Notes: a model not told the origin generated them from the letters alone. 64,000 bases of DNA from Dyella halodurans (GCF_026283925.1 NZ_JAPDPF010000001.1:558001-622000), one strand, 5' to 3'; counted from the stretch's first letter, positions 8,122 through 17,614 are shown. Program-made: numbers and translations.

Positions 8122-8917
8122 TCGGCTTATTCACTGCGTCGAAGCGATAGATATCCATCGCCAGCAGGCCGTATTCGATGCCGGCATCGATGCGCTCTGC
8201 GGTGGCGTGAGGACCCGCCGCGCCGAGCGCCACGAACAGCGGCAATAGATGTTCGTCGGTGGGGTGGGCCCGTTCGGCGAACGGAGCCTGGCGGCGATAG
8301 TCGAGCAGGGCGTCGACGTCGCCTGCCGCCAGTTTGCGTTCGATCCATTCGATGAACGGGCGCACGTAGGGAGCTTCGCGCTCCTCGCTATAGCCGGCGC
8401 GGAAGTCGAGCAGGTTATGCGTGATGCTGCCCGAGCCGATCACTAGCACGCCTTGCTCACGCAGCGGCGCCAGGGCGCGACCCACGGCGTACTGGTGCGC
8501 CGGCCCCAGGGCAGGCTGGATGGACATCGGCACGACCGGAATATCGGCCTCGGGATAAAGCAGGCGCATCGGCACCCAGGCGCCATGGTCGAGCCCCTGG
8601 GTGGGGTCGAGCGTGGTGGCCAGTCCCGCCTTGTCGAGCAGCTCGGTGACTTGCGCTGCAAGTTCAGGAGCGCCTGGCGCCGGGTACTGGATGGCGAACA
8701 GTTCGCGTGGGAAGCCGCCGAAGTCGTGGATGGTTTCGGGCCGCGCGGCACCACCTACGTGCGGCTGCCTGGCGAGCCAGTGCGCGGTTGCGATGACGAC
8801 GGCCCTGGGGCGCGGCAGGCTGCGCGCCAGTTCGGCCAGGCGTGCGCCGATCTGCCGCGGCTGGATCGCGGTCATCGGGGAGCCGTGGGAGATATACAGG
8901 CTGGGTAGGGTGGTCAT
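8108..8917 (-). CDS. ygiD: Class III extradiol dioxygenase, YgiD (4,5-DOPA dioxygenase) family
   Basis: The product has 269 residues of the LigB/YgiD superfamily. The segments LYISHGSP, ATAHWL, LDHGAWVPMRLLYP and SGSITHNL contain the conserved histidines that hold the catalytic metal. Family members cleave catechol rings such as L-DOPA; the natural substrate here is not known. The ATG at 8917 is preferred because AAGG lies about 7 nt upstream; a GTG at 8938 is in frame. Its 3' end overlaps the convergent cupredoxin gene by 14 bp. Confidence 0.85.
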   Translation of the reverse strand: MTTLPSLYISHGSPMTAIQPRQIGARLAELARSLPRPRAVVIATAHWLARQPHVGGAARPETIHDFGGFPRELFAIQYPAPGAPELAAQVTELLDKAGLATTLDPTQGLDHGAWVPMRLLYPEADIPVVPMSIQPALGPAHQYAVGRALAPLREQGVLVIGSGSITHNLLDFRAGYSEEREAPYVRPFIEWIERKLAAGDVDALLDYRRQAPFAERAHPTDEHLLPLFVALGAAGPHATAERIDAGIEYGLLAMDIYRFDAVNKPITAR

Positions 8918-9070
8918 GGTGGTCACCTTGGGGACCACCCTAGGGTACGGGGCGCTGGGCGAAATTGCGGCGTGCTTATGGTGAACAATGAGTCACGCGA
9001 TTCGAACGATCGCGCCACCCGACCGTCATCCCGGCATGGGCCGGAATGACGGTAGCTCGAGCGTGCAGGT

Positions 9071-10948
9071 TTACTTGGCGCGGCGCGGCGGCTTGCCGCC
9101 GCCATGGCCATGCGGGCGCGGCTTGCCACCACCGCCGCCGGGCTTCTTGAAGCCGCCCGGACGGAAACCGCCACCAGGACGGCGCGGAGCCGATTCTTCG
9201 GCGCCGGTGTCGTTGCCGTCCCATTCCTTGATGCGCAGCTGCTGCTGGCTCACCCACACCTTTTGCAGATGCTGGAACACTTCCGCCGGCATGCCGTCAG
9301 GCAGGTCGATCAGGCTGTATTCGCCGCGGATGCTCAGGCGACCGATGAAGCCGCTTTCCAGCCCCGCTTCATTGGCGATGGCGCCAATGATGTTGCCCGG
9401 CTTCACGCCGTGTTCGTGGCCGACTTCGACGCGATAGGTGCGCTTGCCTTCCTCGGTGTGGTGCGGGCGCACCGGCCGGGCGACGAACTCGCGTGGACCG
9501 CTGTCGCGATCGCGCGGGCGATGCTCGCGCTCGCCACGATCGTGGCTGGCGTGCTCGCGAGTGTATTCGCGGGTGCCCTGCTCGCGCGGGGTGTGTTCGC
9601 GCTTGGGCGGCGGCGTCAACAGCAGCGGCTGCTTGCCTTGCGCGATGCGCGCGAGCGCGGCGGCAATCTCGATGGCCGGAATGTCGTGTTCCTGCTCGTA
9701 CTGTTCGATCAGCTGCTGGAACAGTTCCAGTTCGCCCAGGGCCAGTGTGTCGCTGATGCGCTGCTTGAACTTGGCGATGCGCTGGTCGTTGACGGCTTCC
9801 ACCGTCGGCAGCTTCATCTCCTCGATCGGCTGGCGCGTGGCGCGTTCGATCGCGCGCAGCATGCCCTTCTCGCGCGGTGTGACGAACAGGATCGCCTCGC
9901 CGCTGCGGCCGGCACGACCGGTGCGGCCAATGCGATGCACGTAGCTTTCGGTGTCGTACGGAATGTCGTAGTTCATCACGTGGCTGATGCGCTCGACGTC
10001 GAGGCCGCGCGCGGCCACGTCGGTCGCCACCAGGATGTCCAGCTTGCCTTCCTTGAGCTGCTGGATCACGCGCTCACGCTGCGCCTGGGCGATGTCGCCG
10101 TTGATGGCGGCAGCGGCGAGGCCGCGCGCCTGCAGCTTTTCGGCCAGCTCCTCGGTCGCCTGCTTGGTGCGCGCGAAGATGATCATCGCGTCGAACGGCT
10201 CGGCTTCCAGGATGCGCGTCATCGCGTCGAGCTTGTGCATGCCGCTGACGAACCAGTAGCGCTGGCGGATATTGGCGGCCGTGGTGGTGGACGACTTGAT
10301 CGTCACTTCCACCGGCTCCTTGAGGTGTCGCTGCGCGATCTTGCGGATCGGCGGCGGCATGGTGGCCGAGAACAGCGCCACCTGGCGGGTGGGCGGGGTC
10401 GCTTCCAGCACCTTCTCGACGTCGTCGATGAAGCCCATGCGGAGCATTTCATCGGCCTCGTCCAACACCAGGAATTTCAGCTCGGACAAATCCAGCGTGC
10501 CGCGATCCAGATGATCGATCACGCGCCCGGGCGTGCCGACGACGATGTGCACGCCACGCTTGAGCGAGTGCAACTGCGGGCCATAGCTTTGGCCGCCGTA
10601 GATCGGCAGCACCTGCAGGCCGGGCAGATGCGCGGCGTAACGCTGGAACGCTTCGGCAACCTGGATCGCCAGCTCGCGCGTCGGCGCCAGCACCAGCGCC
10701 TGCGGCTTGCCGGGCTTGAGGTCGATGCGCGAAAGCAACGGCAGCGCAAACGCGGCGGTCTTGCCGGTACCGGTCTGCGCCTGGCCGAGCACATCGCGGC
10801 CTTCCATCAGCGGAGGAATGGTGGCGGCCTGGATCGGCGACGGCGATTCATAACCGACGTCAGTCAATACGCGCAGCACATCCGGATGAAGGCCAAGCGC
10901 AGCGAAGCCGGCGGCTGCCGGCTGGGAATCGGAAGACGGGGAGGACAT
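9071..10948 (-). CDS. deaD: DEAD-box ATP-dependent RNA helicase, DeaD/CsdA type
   Basis: The product has 625 residues. The helicase core has the Q motif (GYESPSPIQAATIP), Walker [16 protein letters not shown] (FSATMPP) and [12 protein letters not shown] linker rich in Arg/Glu/His follows (about 440-500), then a DbpA-type RNA-binding domain (TYRVEVGHEHGVKPGNIIGA region) and a Gly/Arg/Lys tail. This is the CsdA/DeaD architecture, used in ribosome assembly and mRNA decay in the cold. Start 10948 has GAGG 8-9 nt upstream. It is divergent from the SDR gene. Confidence 0.9.
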   Translation of the reverse strand: MSSPSSDSQPAAAGFAALGLHPDVLRVLTDVGYESPSPIQAATIPPLMEGRDVLGQAQTGTGKTAAFALPLLSRIDLKPGKPQALVLAPTRELAIQVAEAFQRYAAHLPGLQVLPIYGGQSYGPQLHSLKRGVHIVVGTPGRVIDHLDRGTLDLSELKFLVLDEADEMLRMGFIDDVEKVLEATPPTRQVALFSATMPPPIRKIAQRHLKEPVEVTIKSSTTTAANIRQRYWFVSGMHKLDAMTRILEAEPFDAMIIFARTKQATEELAEKLQARGLAAAAINGDIAQAQRERVIQQLKEGKLDILVATDVAARGLDVERISHVMNYDIPYDTESYVHRIGRTGRAGRSGEAILFVTPREKGMLRAIERATRQPIEEMKLPTVEAVNDQRIAKFKQRISDTLALGELELFQQLIEQYEQEHDIPAIEIAAALARIAQGKQPLLLTPPPKREHTPREQGTREYTREHASHDRGEREHRPRDRDSGPREFVARPVRPHHTEEGKRTYRVEVGHEHGVKPGNIIGAIANEAGLESGFIGRLSIRGEYSLIDLPDGMPAEVFQHLQKVWVSQQQLRIKEWDGNDTGAEESAPRRPGGGFRPGGFKKPGGGGGKPRPHGHGGGKPPRRAK

Positions 10949-11068
10949 GGGGGAACCTCGACATGGCATGCACGCGGGCATGCGGGAGAATGGCGGTATT
11001 GTAGCAGGCTACCCCGCCCAAGCCGGCCTTTTTCTGGCTTTTGTCCCCCCATCAGCAAAGGAAAACCC

Positions 11069-11818
11069 ATGTCTCAACGTCTTGACGGTCGCGTCGCGCT
11101 GGTCACCGGAGCGTCTTCCGGCATCGGTGAGGCCACCGCGCTGGCCTTGGCCGAGGCTGGCGCCCGCGTGGCCATAGCGGCCAGGCGCCGCGATCGACTG
11201 CAAGCCCTGGCCGCGAAGCTCGAGGCGCTGGGCGCCGAGCCACTCGTGCTGGTGGCGGACCTGAACTCGGAAGCCGAGGCGCAGCGGGTCGTTGCCGACA
11301 CCGAAGCGCACTACGGTCGGCTGGATATTCTCGTGAACAATGCGGGCGTGATGTATCTGGAGCCGATCGTTGAAGCCGATCTGGGCCGCTGGCGACGCAT
11401 GCTCGAACTCAACGTGCTCAGTCTGATCGCATCCACCCAGGCCGCCTTGCCCGGCATGCGCAGCCGTCGTGATGGCCATATCGTGAATATTTCGTCCACG
11501 GCAGGTCGCGTCGCCAACCCCAATGCGGCTGGCTATGCGGCGACCAAGTTTGGCGTGGTGGCCTTCTCCGAGGCGCTGCGTCGCGAGGCTTATCAGCACA
11601 ATATCCGCGTCACCGTCATCGAGCCGGGTGCGGTGGCGACCGAGCTGCGCGAGCATATCGGTCACGCCGAAGTGCAGGCTGCCACCAATGCCTGGGCCGA
11701 AGGCATGCGACAGCTGCAGGGCAGCGATGTCGCCGACGCCATCGTGTTTTGCGTCTCGCGTCCTGCGCACGTGAACATCAACGAAGTGTTGATGCGGCCT
11801 ACTGATCAGGAGCGGTAA
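11069..11818 (+). CDS. SDR family NAD(P)-dependent oxidoreductase
   Basis: The product has 249 residues of a classical short-chain dehydrogenase. The glycine motif TGASSGIG is near residue 12, NNAGVM near 88, and the catalytic Ser and YxxxK in NISSTAGR and GYAATKFG. The sequence resembles the YdfG/serine-type 3-hydroxy acid dehydrogenase group (PGAVATEL, C-terminal NINEVLMRPTDQ). The exact substrate is not clear. AAAGGAAAA upstream gives the ribosome-binding site. It lies 45 bp upstream of fghA and could be cotranscribed with it. Confidence 0.88.
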   Translation: MSQRLDGRVALVTGASSGIGEATALALAEAGARVAIAARRRDRLQALAAKLEALGAEPLVLVADLNSEAEAQRVVADTEAHYGRLDILVNNAGVMYLEPIVEADLGRWRRMLELNVLSLIASTQAALPGMRSRRDGHIVNISSTAGRVANPNAAGYAATKFGVVAFSEALRREAYQHNIRVTVIEPGAVATELREHIGHAEVQAATNAWAEGMRQLQGSDVADAIVFCVSRPAHVNINEVLMRPTDQER

Positions 11819-11863
11819 AACACGTCTATCATCGCGACCCGTGCCAGGACAGGGAGAACCAGC

Positions 11864-12712
11864 ATGAGCGAGATCGAGACGATCTCCGAGCAGCGTTGCC
11901 ACGACGGCGTGCAGGGTTTCTATCGCCATCACTCGGAAAGCTGCGGCGGACCGATGCGCTTCGCCGTCTATCAACCGCCGCAGGCAGCGCGCGAGGCGTG
12001 TCCGGTGTTGTATTTTCTTGCGGGGCTCACCTGCACGGAGGAAACCGCCACGATCAAGGCCGGCGCGCAGCGTGTCGCCGCCGAATTGGGCCTGATCCTG
12101 GTGATGCCGGATACCAGCCCACGCCACACAGGCATCGACGGTGCCATCGGCGATTGGGAATTCGGCGAAGGTGCGGGCTTTTATGTCGATGCTACGCAGT
12201 CACCGTGGGCTTCGCGTTTTCGCATGCACGACTATATCGCCAGCGAATTACCCGCCTTGCTCAAACGAAGGTTTCCGGTGGATGCCGAGCGTTCGGGCAT
12301 CACAGGTCACTCGATGGGCGGGCATGGTGCGCTGACCATGGCGCTGCGCCATCCGCAGCAATTCCGTTCGGTGTCCGCGTTCGCACCGATCGTCGCGCCG
12401 AGTCAGGTGCCGTGGGGGCACAAGGCGTTTTCCCGCTATCTGGGCGACGACCCCGCCACGTGGGCCGACTACGACGCGTGTGAGCTGGTGCGGCGGCGGA
12501 CCTTCGACGGCACCATCCTGATCGACCAGGGCGAGGCGGATGGTTTCCTCACCAGCCAGCTCAAGCCCGAACTGTTCGACCAGGCCTGTGCCGAAGGAGG
12601 GCAGTCGCTGGTGCTGCGCCGGCATGCGGGCTACGACCACAGCTATTACTTCATCACCAGTTTCATCGAAGATCACCTGCGGCATCACGCCGAGGCGTTG
12701 GGCCGCCTGTGA
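11864..12712 (+). CDS. fghA: S-formylglutathione hydrolase
   Basis: The product has 282 residues of the esterase D family. The nucleophile serine is in GHSMGGHG, with LAGLTCTEE near the oxyanion region and the catalytic histidine in GYDHSYYF. It hydrolyses S-formylglutathione to formate and glutathione in formaldehyde detoxification. The usual partner, glutathione-dependent formaldehyde dehydrogenase (adhC/frmA), is not next to it in this window; an SDR of unknown substrate precedes it. The stop overlaps the GTG start of the following acetyltransferase by 4 bp. Confidence 0.93.
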   Translation: MSEIETISEQRCHDGVQGFYRHHSESCGGPMRFAVYQPPQAAREACPVLYFLAGLTCTEETATIKAGAQRVAAELGLILVMPDTSPRHTGIDGAIGDWEFGEGAGFYVDATQSPWASRFRMHDYIASELPALLKRRFPVDAERSGITGHSMGGHGALTMALRHPQQFRSVSAFAPIVAPSQVPWGHKAFSRYLGDDPATWADYDACELVRRRTFDGTILIDQGEADGFLTSQLKPELFDQACAEGGQSLVLRRHAGYDHSYYFITSFIEDHLRHHAEALGRL

Positions 12713-13260
12713 ATCTGCTTCATCCCATCACCACGGCGCGTACGCTGATCCGTGTGGTGGAGCCGGCGGACGCATCGCTGCTGCTGCGTTACCGGGTGCA
12801 GAACCGCGATTATCTGGCGCCATGGGAGCCATTGCGCGATTCGGCGTACTACACGCTGGGGCACTGCACGCAGACGCTGGCCGATTCACGTGAAGCGGTG
12901 CGTTGCGATCGCGCGTATCCGTTCTTCGTGCTTGATCTGGCGGGCAGCGAAATCATGGGCTGCTTCACCTTTGCCAATATCGTGCGGGGTGCGTTCCAGG
13001 CCTGCCATCTCGGCTATAGCATCGCCGAACGTCGACAAGGGCAGGGGCTGATGCGGGAGTCGTTGCAGGCGACCCTGCCTTGGGCCTTCAGCGAGCTGGA
13101 CCTGCATCGGGTCATGGCCAATTACATGCCACGCAACGAGCGCAGCGCACGGCTATTGCAGCATCTTGGCTTCGAGCAGGAAGGTTATGCGAAGCGCTAC
13201 CTGCAAATCGCTGGCGTGTGGGAAGACCACGTGCTCACGTCGCGTGTTCGCAACGACTAA
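12709..13260 (+). CDS. GNAT acetyltransferase, RimJ/RimL type
   Basis: The product has 183 residues and starts at a GTG inside the fghA stop (GTGA overlap), so translation is coupled. It has the GNAT acetyl-CoA binding region (LGYSIAERRQGQGLMRESLQ) and the C-terminal strand NYMPRNERSARLLQHLGFEQEGYAKRYL. This pattern is typical of the RimJ/RimL subgroup that acetylates the N-terminus of ribosomal proteins S5 or L12. The target here is inferred only from similarity. A GTAGGAGCGC-type repeat pair follows. Confidence 0.85.
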   Translation: MNLLHPITTARTLIRVVEPADASLLLRYRVQNRDYLAPWEPLRDSAYYTLGHCTQTLADSREAVRCDRAYPFFVLDLAGSEIMGCFTFANIVRGAFQACHLGYSIAERRQGQGLMRESLQATLPWAFSELDLHRVMANYMPRNERSARLLQHLGFEQEGYAKRYLQIAGVWEDHVLTSRVRND

Positions 13261-13273
13261 CGCCGGAAGCTCA

Positions 13274-13361
13274 TGTAGGAGCGCACCCAGTGCGCGACCG
13301 GTTCCGCGGTGGCGCCGCATCATCGCTTCGTAGGCTTTTCGCGCACTGGGTGCGCTCCTAC
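13274..13361. repeat. Inverted pair of GTAGGAGCGC palindromes (REPIN/BIME-like)
   Basis: TGTAGGAGCGCACCCAGTGCGCGA at the left is mirrored by TCGCGCACTGGGTGCGCTCCTA at the right, about 40 bp apart. Each half is itself a short hairpin and the two halves pair with each other. A second example lies at 57508-57654. Pairs like this are moved by RAYT-type transposases in related bacteria; no such gene is in the window. Confidence 0.8.
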
Positions 13362-13376
13362 TGGGGCGTATCCCGA

Positions 13377-13400
13377 CCCTCTCCCCCGCAAGGGAGAGGG
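13377..13400. repeat. Short GGGAGAGGG palindrome
   Basis: CCCTCTCCC and GGGAGAGGG arms (9 bp) flank a 6-nt loop just before the 3' end of rhlE. It belongs to the palindrome family seen at 2735, 3364, 17592, 32260, 32383, 41338 and 61193. In this position it could also end transcription or protect the 3' end of mRNA. Confidence 0.7.
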
Positions 13401-13413
13401 ACAAAGCGCTAGA

Positions 13414-14754
13414 TCAGGCCTTCGCCGCCGGGCGACGACGGCGCTGGCGGTTGCGGTTGCCTTCGGCAGGACGCTCGCTGCTGCCGTGCGGATGCGCGGG
13501 ATTGTGCGGGCGATAGCCGCCGCCCTGCGGACGGCCGCCTTGCGGACGACCCTGGCGCTGCGGGCGCTGGCCCTGGCCGCCCTGCACCGGACGCGGTGCG
13601 CCGGCGTCGGTGCGCAGCGGGTGCGAGGGTTCGAAGCCGGGTACGTCGCTGATGGCGATGTCCTGCTTGAGCAGCTTGCGGATATCGCGCAGCAGGCCCG
13701 ATTCCTCATGGCTCACCAGCGACACGGCCATGCCGTCGGCGCCGGCGCGGCCGGTGCGGCCGATGCGGTGCACGTAGTCTTCGGCGACCATCGGCAGGTC
13801 GAAGTTAATCACGATCGGCAACTGGTCGATATCGATGCCGCGCGCGGCGATGTCGGTGGCCACCAATACGGTGACGCGGCCGGTCTTGAAATCGCTGAGT
13901 GCGCGCGTACGGGCATTCTGGCTCTTGTTGCCATGAATGGCCGCAGCGCGCAGGCCGGCGACTCCCAGATACGTCACCAGCTTGTCGGCGCCGTGCTTGG
14001 TGCGGCTGAACACCAGTGTCTGGCGACGGCTGTCCTGCGACAGTACGTGCAGCAACAGATCACGCTTCTTGGCGGCATCGACCGGGTGCACGTGATGCGT
14101 CACGGTGGTGGCGACCGTATTGGCCGGCGTCACCGACACTTCGCGCGGCTCATGCATGAACTGCATGGCCAGCGCCTTGATCGGCGGTGCGAAGGTGGCC
14201 GAGAACAGCAGGGTCTGACGCTGGCGCGGCAGGGCGGCCAGGATGCGCTTGAGCGCCGGCAGGAAGCCCATGTCGAGCATGCGGTCCGCTTCGTCGAGCA
14301 CCAGCACTTCGACGCCCGACAGGTCGAGCGAGCGCTGCTGCATATGGTCGATCAGGCGACCCGGCGTGGCGATGACCACGTCGACGCCGCGACGCAGGGC
14401 CTGCATTTGCGGACCCATGCTGACGCCACCAAAGATGGTCGTGCTGGTGATGCGCATATGCTTGCCGTAATCGCGCAGGTTGTCATGCACCTGTGCAGCG
14501 AGTTCACGCGTCGGCGTCAGCACCAGGGCGCGCGGACGGCGCGTGCCGGCCGGCGGACCGTTGGCGATGTGCTGCAGCAGCGGCAGCGCAAACGCCGCGG
14601 TCTTGCCGGTGCCGGTCTGCGCGGCGGCCAGCAGGTCGCTGCCTTCGAGCACGATCGGAATGGCCGCAGCCTGGATGGGGGTGGGTTGGGCGTAGCCTTG
14701 TTCAACAAGCGCACGCAACAACGCGGGCGCGAGGCCCAGCGATTCAAAAGACAT
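13414..14754 (-). CDS. rhlE: DEAD-box ATP-dependent RNA helicase, RhlE type
   Basis: The product has 446 residues. Core motifs: [21 protein letters not shown] with [10 protein letters not shown] (Q motif), [12 protein letters not shown] (Walker A), [16 protein letters not shown] and [10 protein letters not shown]. The C-terminal ~70 residues are rich in Gln, Gly, Arg and Pro, and lack the DbpA-type domain of the other helicase in this window. RhlE helps ribosome maturation and RNA turnover. It stands alone with a 245-bp 5' region in which I see no gene. Confidence 0.9.
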   Translation of the reverse strand: MSFESLGLAPALLRALVEQGYAQPTPIQAAAIPIVLEGSDLLAAAQTGTGKTAAFALPLLQHIANGPPAGTRRPRALVLTPTRELAAQVHDNLRDYGKHMRITSTTIFGGVSMGPQMQALRRGVDVVIATPGRLIDHMQQRSLDLSGVEVLVLDEADRMLDMGFLPALKRILAALPRQRQTLLFSATFAPPIKALAMQFMHEPREVSVTPANTVATTVTHHVHPVDAAKKRDLLLHVLSQDSRRQTLVFSRTKHGADKLVTYLGVAGLRAAAIHGNKSQNARTRALSDFKTGRVTVLVATDIAARGIDIDQLPIVINFDLPMVAEDYVHRIGRTGRAGADGMAVSLVSHEESGLLRDIRKLLKQDIAISDVPGFEPSHPLRTDAGAPRPVQGGQGQRPQRQGRPQGGRPQGGGYRPHNPAHPHGSSERPAEGNRNRQRRRRPAAKA

Positions 14755-14999
14755 GGAAGCTCCAGAGCAACCCGGAGCGTTCTATCGAACCGCGTTGCAG
14801 TATTCAGTGAGGGATGGGCGGCGATCGCCGCGCTGCGAAGTATAGCTGAAATGCAGGAACGCCGCTCGGCATGCATGAACAGCGAGCAACGCGAGCTGGA
14901 GATCAAGGGCCGAAAGCGAGCCAGCGCAACGCTTCGAGGGTGTCTGGGCCTGGTGGTGAGAAGGCCTTACGCACCCTTCCGATCAGGTCTTCCCAGCCC

Positions 15000-15665
15000 T
15001 CAAAGCCTTCGCTGGGCGACCAATAAATAGCTGTTGTAAGGGGTATGGCCATGTAACGGACGAATGGTGACCTGCAGGCCGGCGGCTTCCAACGGCACGC
15101 GCAGTTCGTCGGCGCTGGGATAGTGTTGCGCACCGACGCGCATCCAACCGCTGATGCGCAGGAAGAATTCCGACACCCGTGTGACCTGGTAGCGCCAATT
15201 GGGTTCGCGCAGCACGCTGCGCACGATCAACAGGCCGTCAGGGGCGAGTTGGCGAACGGCATGCTCGATCACGGCGCGCTGGCGCTCTTCGGGCAGGTAA
15301 TGCAACACGTCGAGCAAGGCGACATGTCCCCGCAGGGTTTGCGCCGTCGTGCCGTCGGCGCAGCGCAATTGCAGCGATTGATCGAGGCCGGCTCGACGCA
15401 GCGCACGCAGCCCGGCGTCGATCTTGCGCGGGTCGTGATCAATGCCGACGTACGCCGGCACGCAGCCTTGGGCGTGCAGATACTGACCCAGCAGCCCGAT
15501 GCCGCAACCGATGTCCAGCAACGGCAGCGGGTGCTCGGCAATCAGTGCGGCGGCGGCCGCGTACACGGGATCGGTGGCGAGCTTGCCGCGCACGTAGCCC
15601 CGTTGTAGCCCGTGCTCGTAGTAGCCGGCAATGCGATGGCGGGCGGCGGCGTCCATGCTCAGCAT
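15000..15665 (-). CDS. Class I SAM-dependent methyltransferase
   Basis: The product has about 221 residues. The SAM-binding glycine motif is LLDIGCGIGLLG (about 49-60), with an acidic residue after the second strand (GIDHDPRKID) and LLDVLHYLP further on. The C-terminus (SGWMRVGAQHYPSADELRVPLEAAGL) resembles small-molecule methyltransferases. The substrate cannot be told. The start is uncertain: ATGs at 15665 and 15656 are both plausible and neither has a strong Shine-Dalgarno. It is divergent from the MFS permease gene. Confidence 0.75.
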   Translation of the reverse strand: MLSMDAAARHRIAGYYEHGLQRGYVRGKLATDPVYAAAAALIAEHPLPLLDIGCGIGLLGQYLHAQGCVPAYVGIDHDPRKIDAGLRALRRAGLDQSLQLRCADGTTAQTLRGHVALLDVLHYLPEERQRAVIEHAVRQLAPDGLLIVRSVLREPNWRYQVTRVSEFFLRISGWMRVGAQHYPSADELRVPLEAAGLQVTIRPLHGHTPYNSYLLVAQRRL

Positions 15666-15800
15666 GTCAGCCGACTCGGTGGCTGCGCGGCGTGAAGGCA
15701 GCAGTCGGCCTGACTTGATCCCGCCCTTGCGTCGCGACGGCCATGGTGGTTCGCTTGGCGCCCTGTGTGCCGCGCTGACGGCTTTGCCCTGGAGTCCTTG

Positions 15801-17045
15801 ATGTCGCCGTTTGCGCCCCTGCGGGAATTGACTCACACCCAGCGCCACACCGTATTGGCCAGCTTCCTGGGCTGGACGCTCGATGCGTTCGACTATTTCC
15901 TGCTCACCTTCGTCATCGTCGCGGTGGCGAAGGAATTCAATGTCGACAAGGAACACGTCACCTTCGGCCTCTTTCTCACGCTGGCGGCGCGGCCGATCGG
16001 GGCCCTGCTGTTCGGCCGGCTGGCCGACCGTTTCGGGCGTCGCCCGATACTGATGATCAACGTGATCATGTTCTCGCTGTTCGAGCTGTTCACGGCGTTT
16101 TCCACCACGCTGACCATGCTGCTGGGGCTGCGCTTCCTGTTTGGCGTGGCCATGGGTGGAGAATGGGGTATCGGCGCCTCGCTGGCGATGGAGTCGATAC
16201 CGGCGAAGTCGCGCGGCATGGTGTCTGGCCTGTTGCAGAGCGGTTATCCCTGCGGCTTCTTCCTTGCCGCGTTGGCGAACTGGCTGCTGGTGGACCACAT
16301 CGGCTGGCGCGGCTTGTTCGTGGTCGGCGCGGTGCCGGCCCTGCTGGTGCTGTATATCCGCAGCAGCGTGCCGGAGTCGGAGGTGTGGAAGCAGGGCCAG
16401 GCGCAGCGCGAGCATCGCGGCCTGCTGGCGTCCATGCGCGGCCACTGGAAGCTGGCCATCTACCTGATGCTGCTGATGGCGGCGTTCAACATGTTCAGCC
16501 ACGGCTCGCAGGACATGTACCCGACCTTCCTGCAGACCAACCTGCATATTCCTGGCGGTTCGGGCACGGCGTTCCTGCTGACGGCCTTGCTCAACATCGG
16601 CGCCCTGGTGGGCGGTCTGTTCTTCGGCTCGCTGTCGGAGCGGATTGGCCGGCGTCGCGCCATCATGGCGGCCGCACTGCTGGCCATCCCGACCATCCCG
16701 CTATGGATGCACGGTGGCTCGATCCTGTTGCTCGGGCTGGGCGCGTTCCTGATTCAGGTGATGGTGCAGGGCGCCTGGGGCGTGGTGCCAACCCATCTCA
16801 ACGAGCTGTCGCCGGATGCGGTGCGCGGTACCTTGCCGGGCTTTGCCTACCAGATGGGTAACCTGCTGGCGGCCATCACGGCCACCGCCCAGACCTGGAT
16901 CGCCGACTGGCGCGGCGGCGACCTGGCGTTTGCCATGTCGTTCTGGATCGCCGCGGTGGCCGTGCTGCTGGCCTTGCTGGCCTGGCTGGGGCCGGAGGCG
17001 CACGGCGTGCGCTTTGGCCAGCAGGGGTCGGGCGCTGGCCGGTAA
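15801..17045 (+). CDS. MFS permease, SHS (lactate/carboxylate:H+ symporter) type
   Basis: The product has 414 residues and 12 predicted membrane helices. The A-motif-like loop GRLADRFGRRPILM lies after helix 2. The N-terminus LGWTLDAFDYFLLTFV and the SGLLQSGYPCGFFLA segment are typical of the sialate:H+ / lactate (SHS) branch of the major facilitator superfamily. It probably imports a monocarboxylate with a proton. Start 15801 has GGAG 6-7 nt upstream. It stands 51 bp upstream of the FKBP gene. Confidence 0.82.
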   Translation: MSPFAPLRELTHTQRHTVLASFLGWTLDAFDYFLLTFVIVAVAKEFNVDKEHVTFGLFLTLAARPIGALLFGRLADRFGRRPILMINVIMFSLFELFTAFSTTLTMLLGLRFLFGVAMGGEWGIGASLAMESIPAKSRGMVSGLLQSGYPCGFFLAALANWLLVDHIGWRGLFVVGAVPALLVLYIRSSVPESEVWKQGQAQREHRGLLASMRGHWKLAIYLMLLMAAFNMFSHGSQDMYPTFLQTNLHIPGGSGTAFLLTALLNIGALVGGLFFGSLSERIGRRRAIMAAALLAIPTIPLWMHGGSILLLGLGAFLIQVMVQGAWGVVPTHLNELSPDAVRGTLPGFAYQMGNLLAAITATAQTWIADWRGGDLAFAMSFWIAAVAVLLALLAWLGPEAHGVRFGQQGSGAGR

Positions 17046-17096
17046 CCCGGCGGCTTGCTGTTAGAATGCCCAACTGCACCAATCACGAGACATGCA

Positions 17097-17582
17097 ATGA
17101 AGGCTGGCAAGGACAAGGTCATCTCGCTCCACTACGCGCTGACGGTGGACGGGGAAAAGGTTGAGAGCTCCCTCGATCGCAACGAGCCGCTGTGGGTGCT
17201 GCTGGGCCACGGCCAGCTGATCCCGGGTCTGGAATCGGCGCTGGAAGGCCACGAGGCCGGCGAAAACCTGCAGGTCGATGTCGCCCCGGCCGAAGGCTAC
17301 GGCGAGCGCCAGGAAGGCATGGTCCAGCGCGTGCCGAAGAAGTACTTCCAGCAGTCCGCCAAGCTGAAGCCCGGCATGACCACGGTGCTGGCGCTGAAGG
17401 AAGGCGGCCACCGCGTGGTGATGGTGCAGAAGGTCGGCATGACCACGGTCGACGTGGATCTGAACCACCCGATGGCCGGCAAGTCGCTGCACTTCGACGT
17501 GACGATCAACGAAGTGCGCGATGGCACGGAAGAAGAAATCCAGCACGGCCACGCCCACCCGCCGGGCGGCGAGGCTCACTAA
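17097..17582 (+). CDS. slyD: FKBP-type peptidyl-prolyl isomerase, SlyD-like
   Basis: The product has 161 residues. The FKBP domain is split by an insert-in-flap domain (PAEGYGERQEGMVQRVPKKYF and following), as in SlyD. Visible pieces are VISLHYALTVDGE, PLWVLLGHGQLIPGLESALEGHEAGE and HPMAGKSLHFDVTINEVR. The C-terminus has a few histidines (HGHAHPPGGEAH) but not the long metal-binding tail of E. coli SlyD. It is a cytoplasmic folding helper. Confidence 0.88.
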   Translation: MKAGKDKVISLHYALTVDGEKVESSLDRNEPLWVLLGHGQLIPGLESALEGHEAGENLQVDVAPAEGYGERQEGMVQRVPKKYFQQSAKLKPGMTTVLALKEGGHRVVMVQKVGMTTVDVDLNHPMAGKSLHFDVTINEVRDGTEEEIQHGHAHPPGGEAH

Positions 17583-17591
17583 GTCTTTAAA

Positions 17592-17614
17592 CCCTCTCCC
17601 CTTTGGGGAGAGGG
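17592..17614. repeat. Short CCCTCTCCCC palindrome
   Basis: CCCTCTCCCC and GGGGAGAGGG arms (10 bp) flank TTT, starting 10 bp after the slyD stop. GTAGGGTGAGGGGA follows, the usual sequence next to this palindrome in the window. In RNA it would be a strong hairpin at the mRNA 3' end. Confidence 0.75.

Noticed and set aside
9104-11068. Plus-strand frame joined to the SDR reading frame
   Set aside because: The part before 11069 is antisense to deaD; only the segment from the ATG with AAAGGAAAA is a real gene.
11864-12712. A complete formaldehyde detoxification operon around fghA
   Set aside because: The upstream gene is an SDR, not a zinc-dependent alcohol dehydrogenase of the AdhC/FrmA type, and no FrmR-like regulator is present.
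13309-15030. Long open frame on the plus strand (573 codons)
   Set aside because: It lies antisense to rhlE. Its translation is His/Gln/Arg-rich low complexity without family features, as expected for a mirrored GC-rich gene.
15666-16547. N-terminal extension of the methyltransferase frame
   Set aside because: The frame runs antisense through the MFS gene; the methyltransferase fold begins only near 15665.
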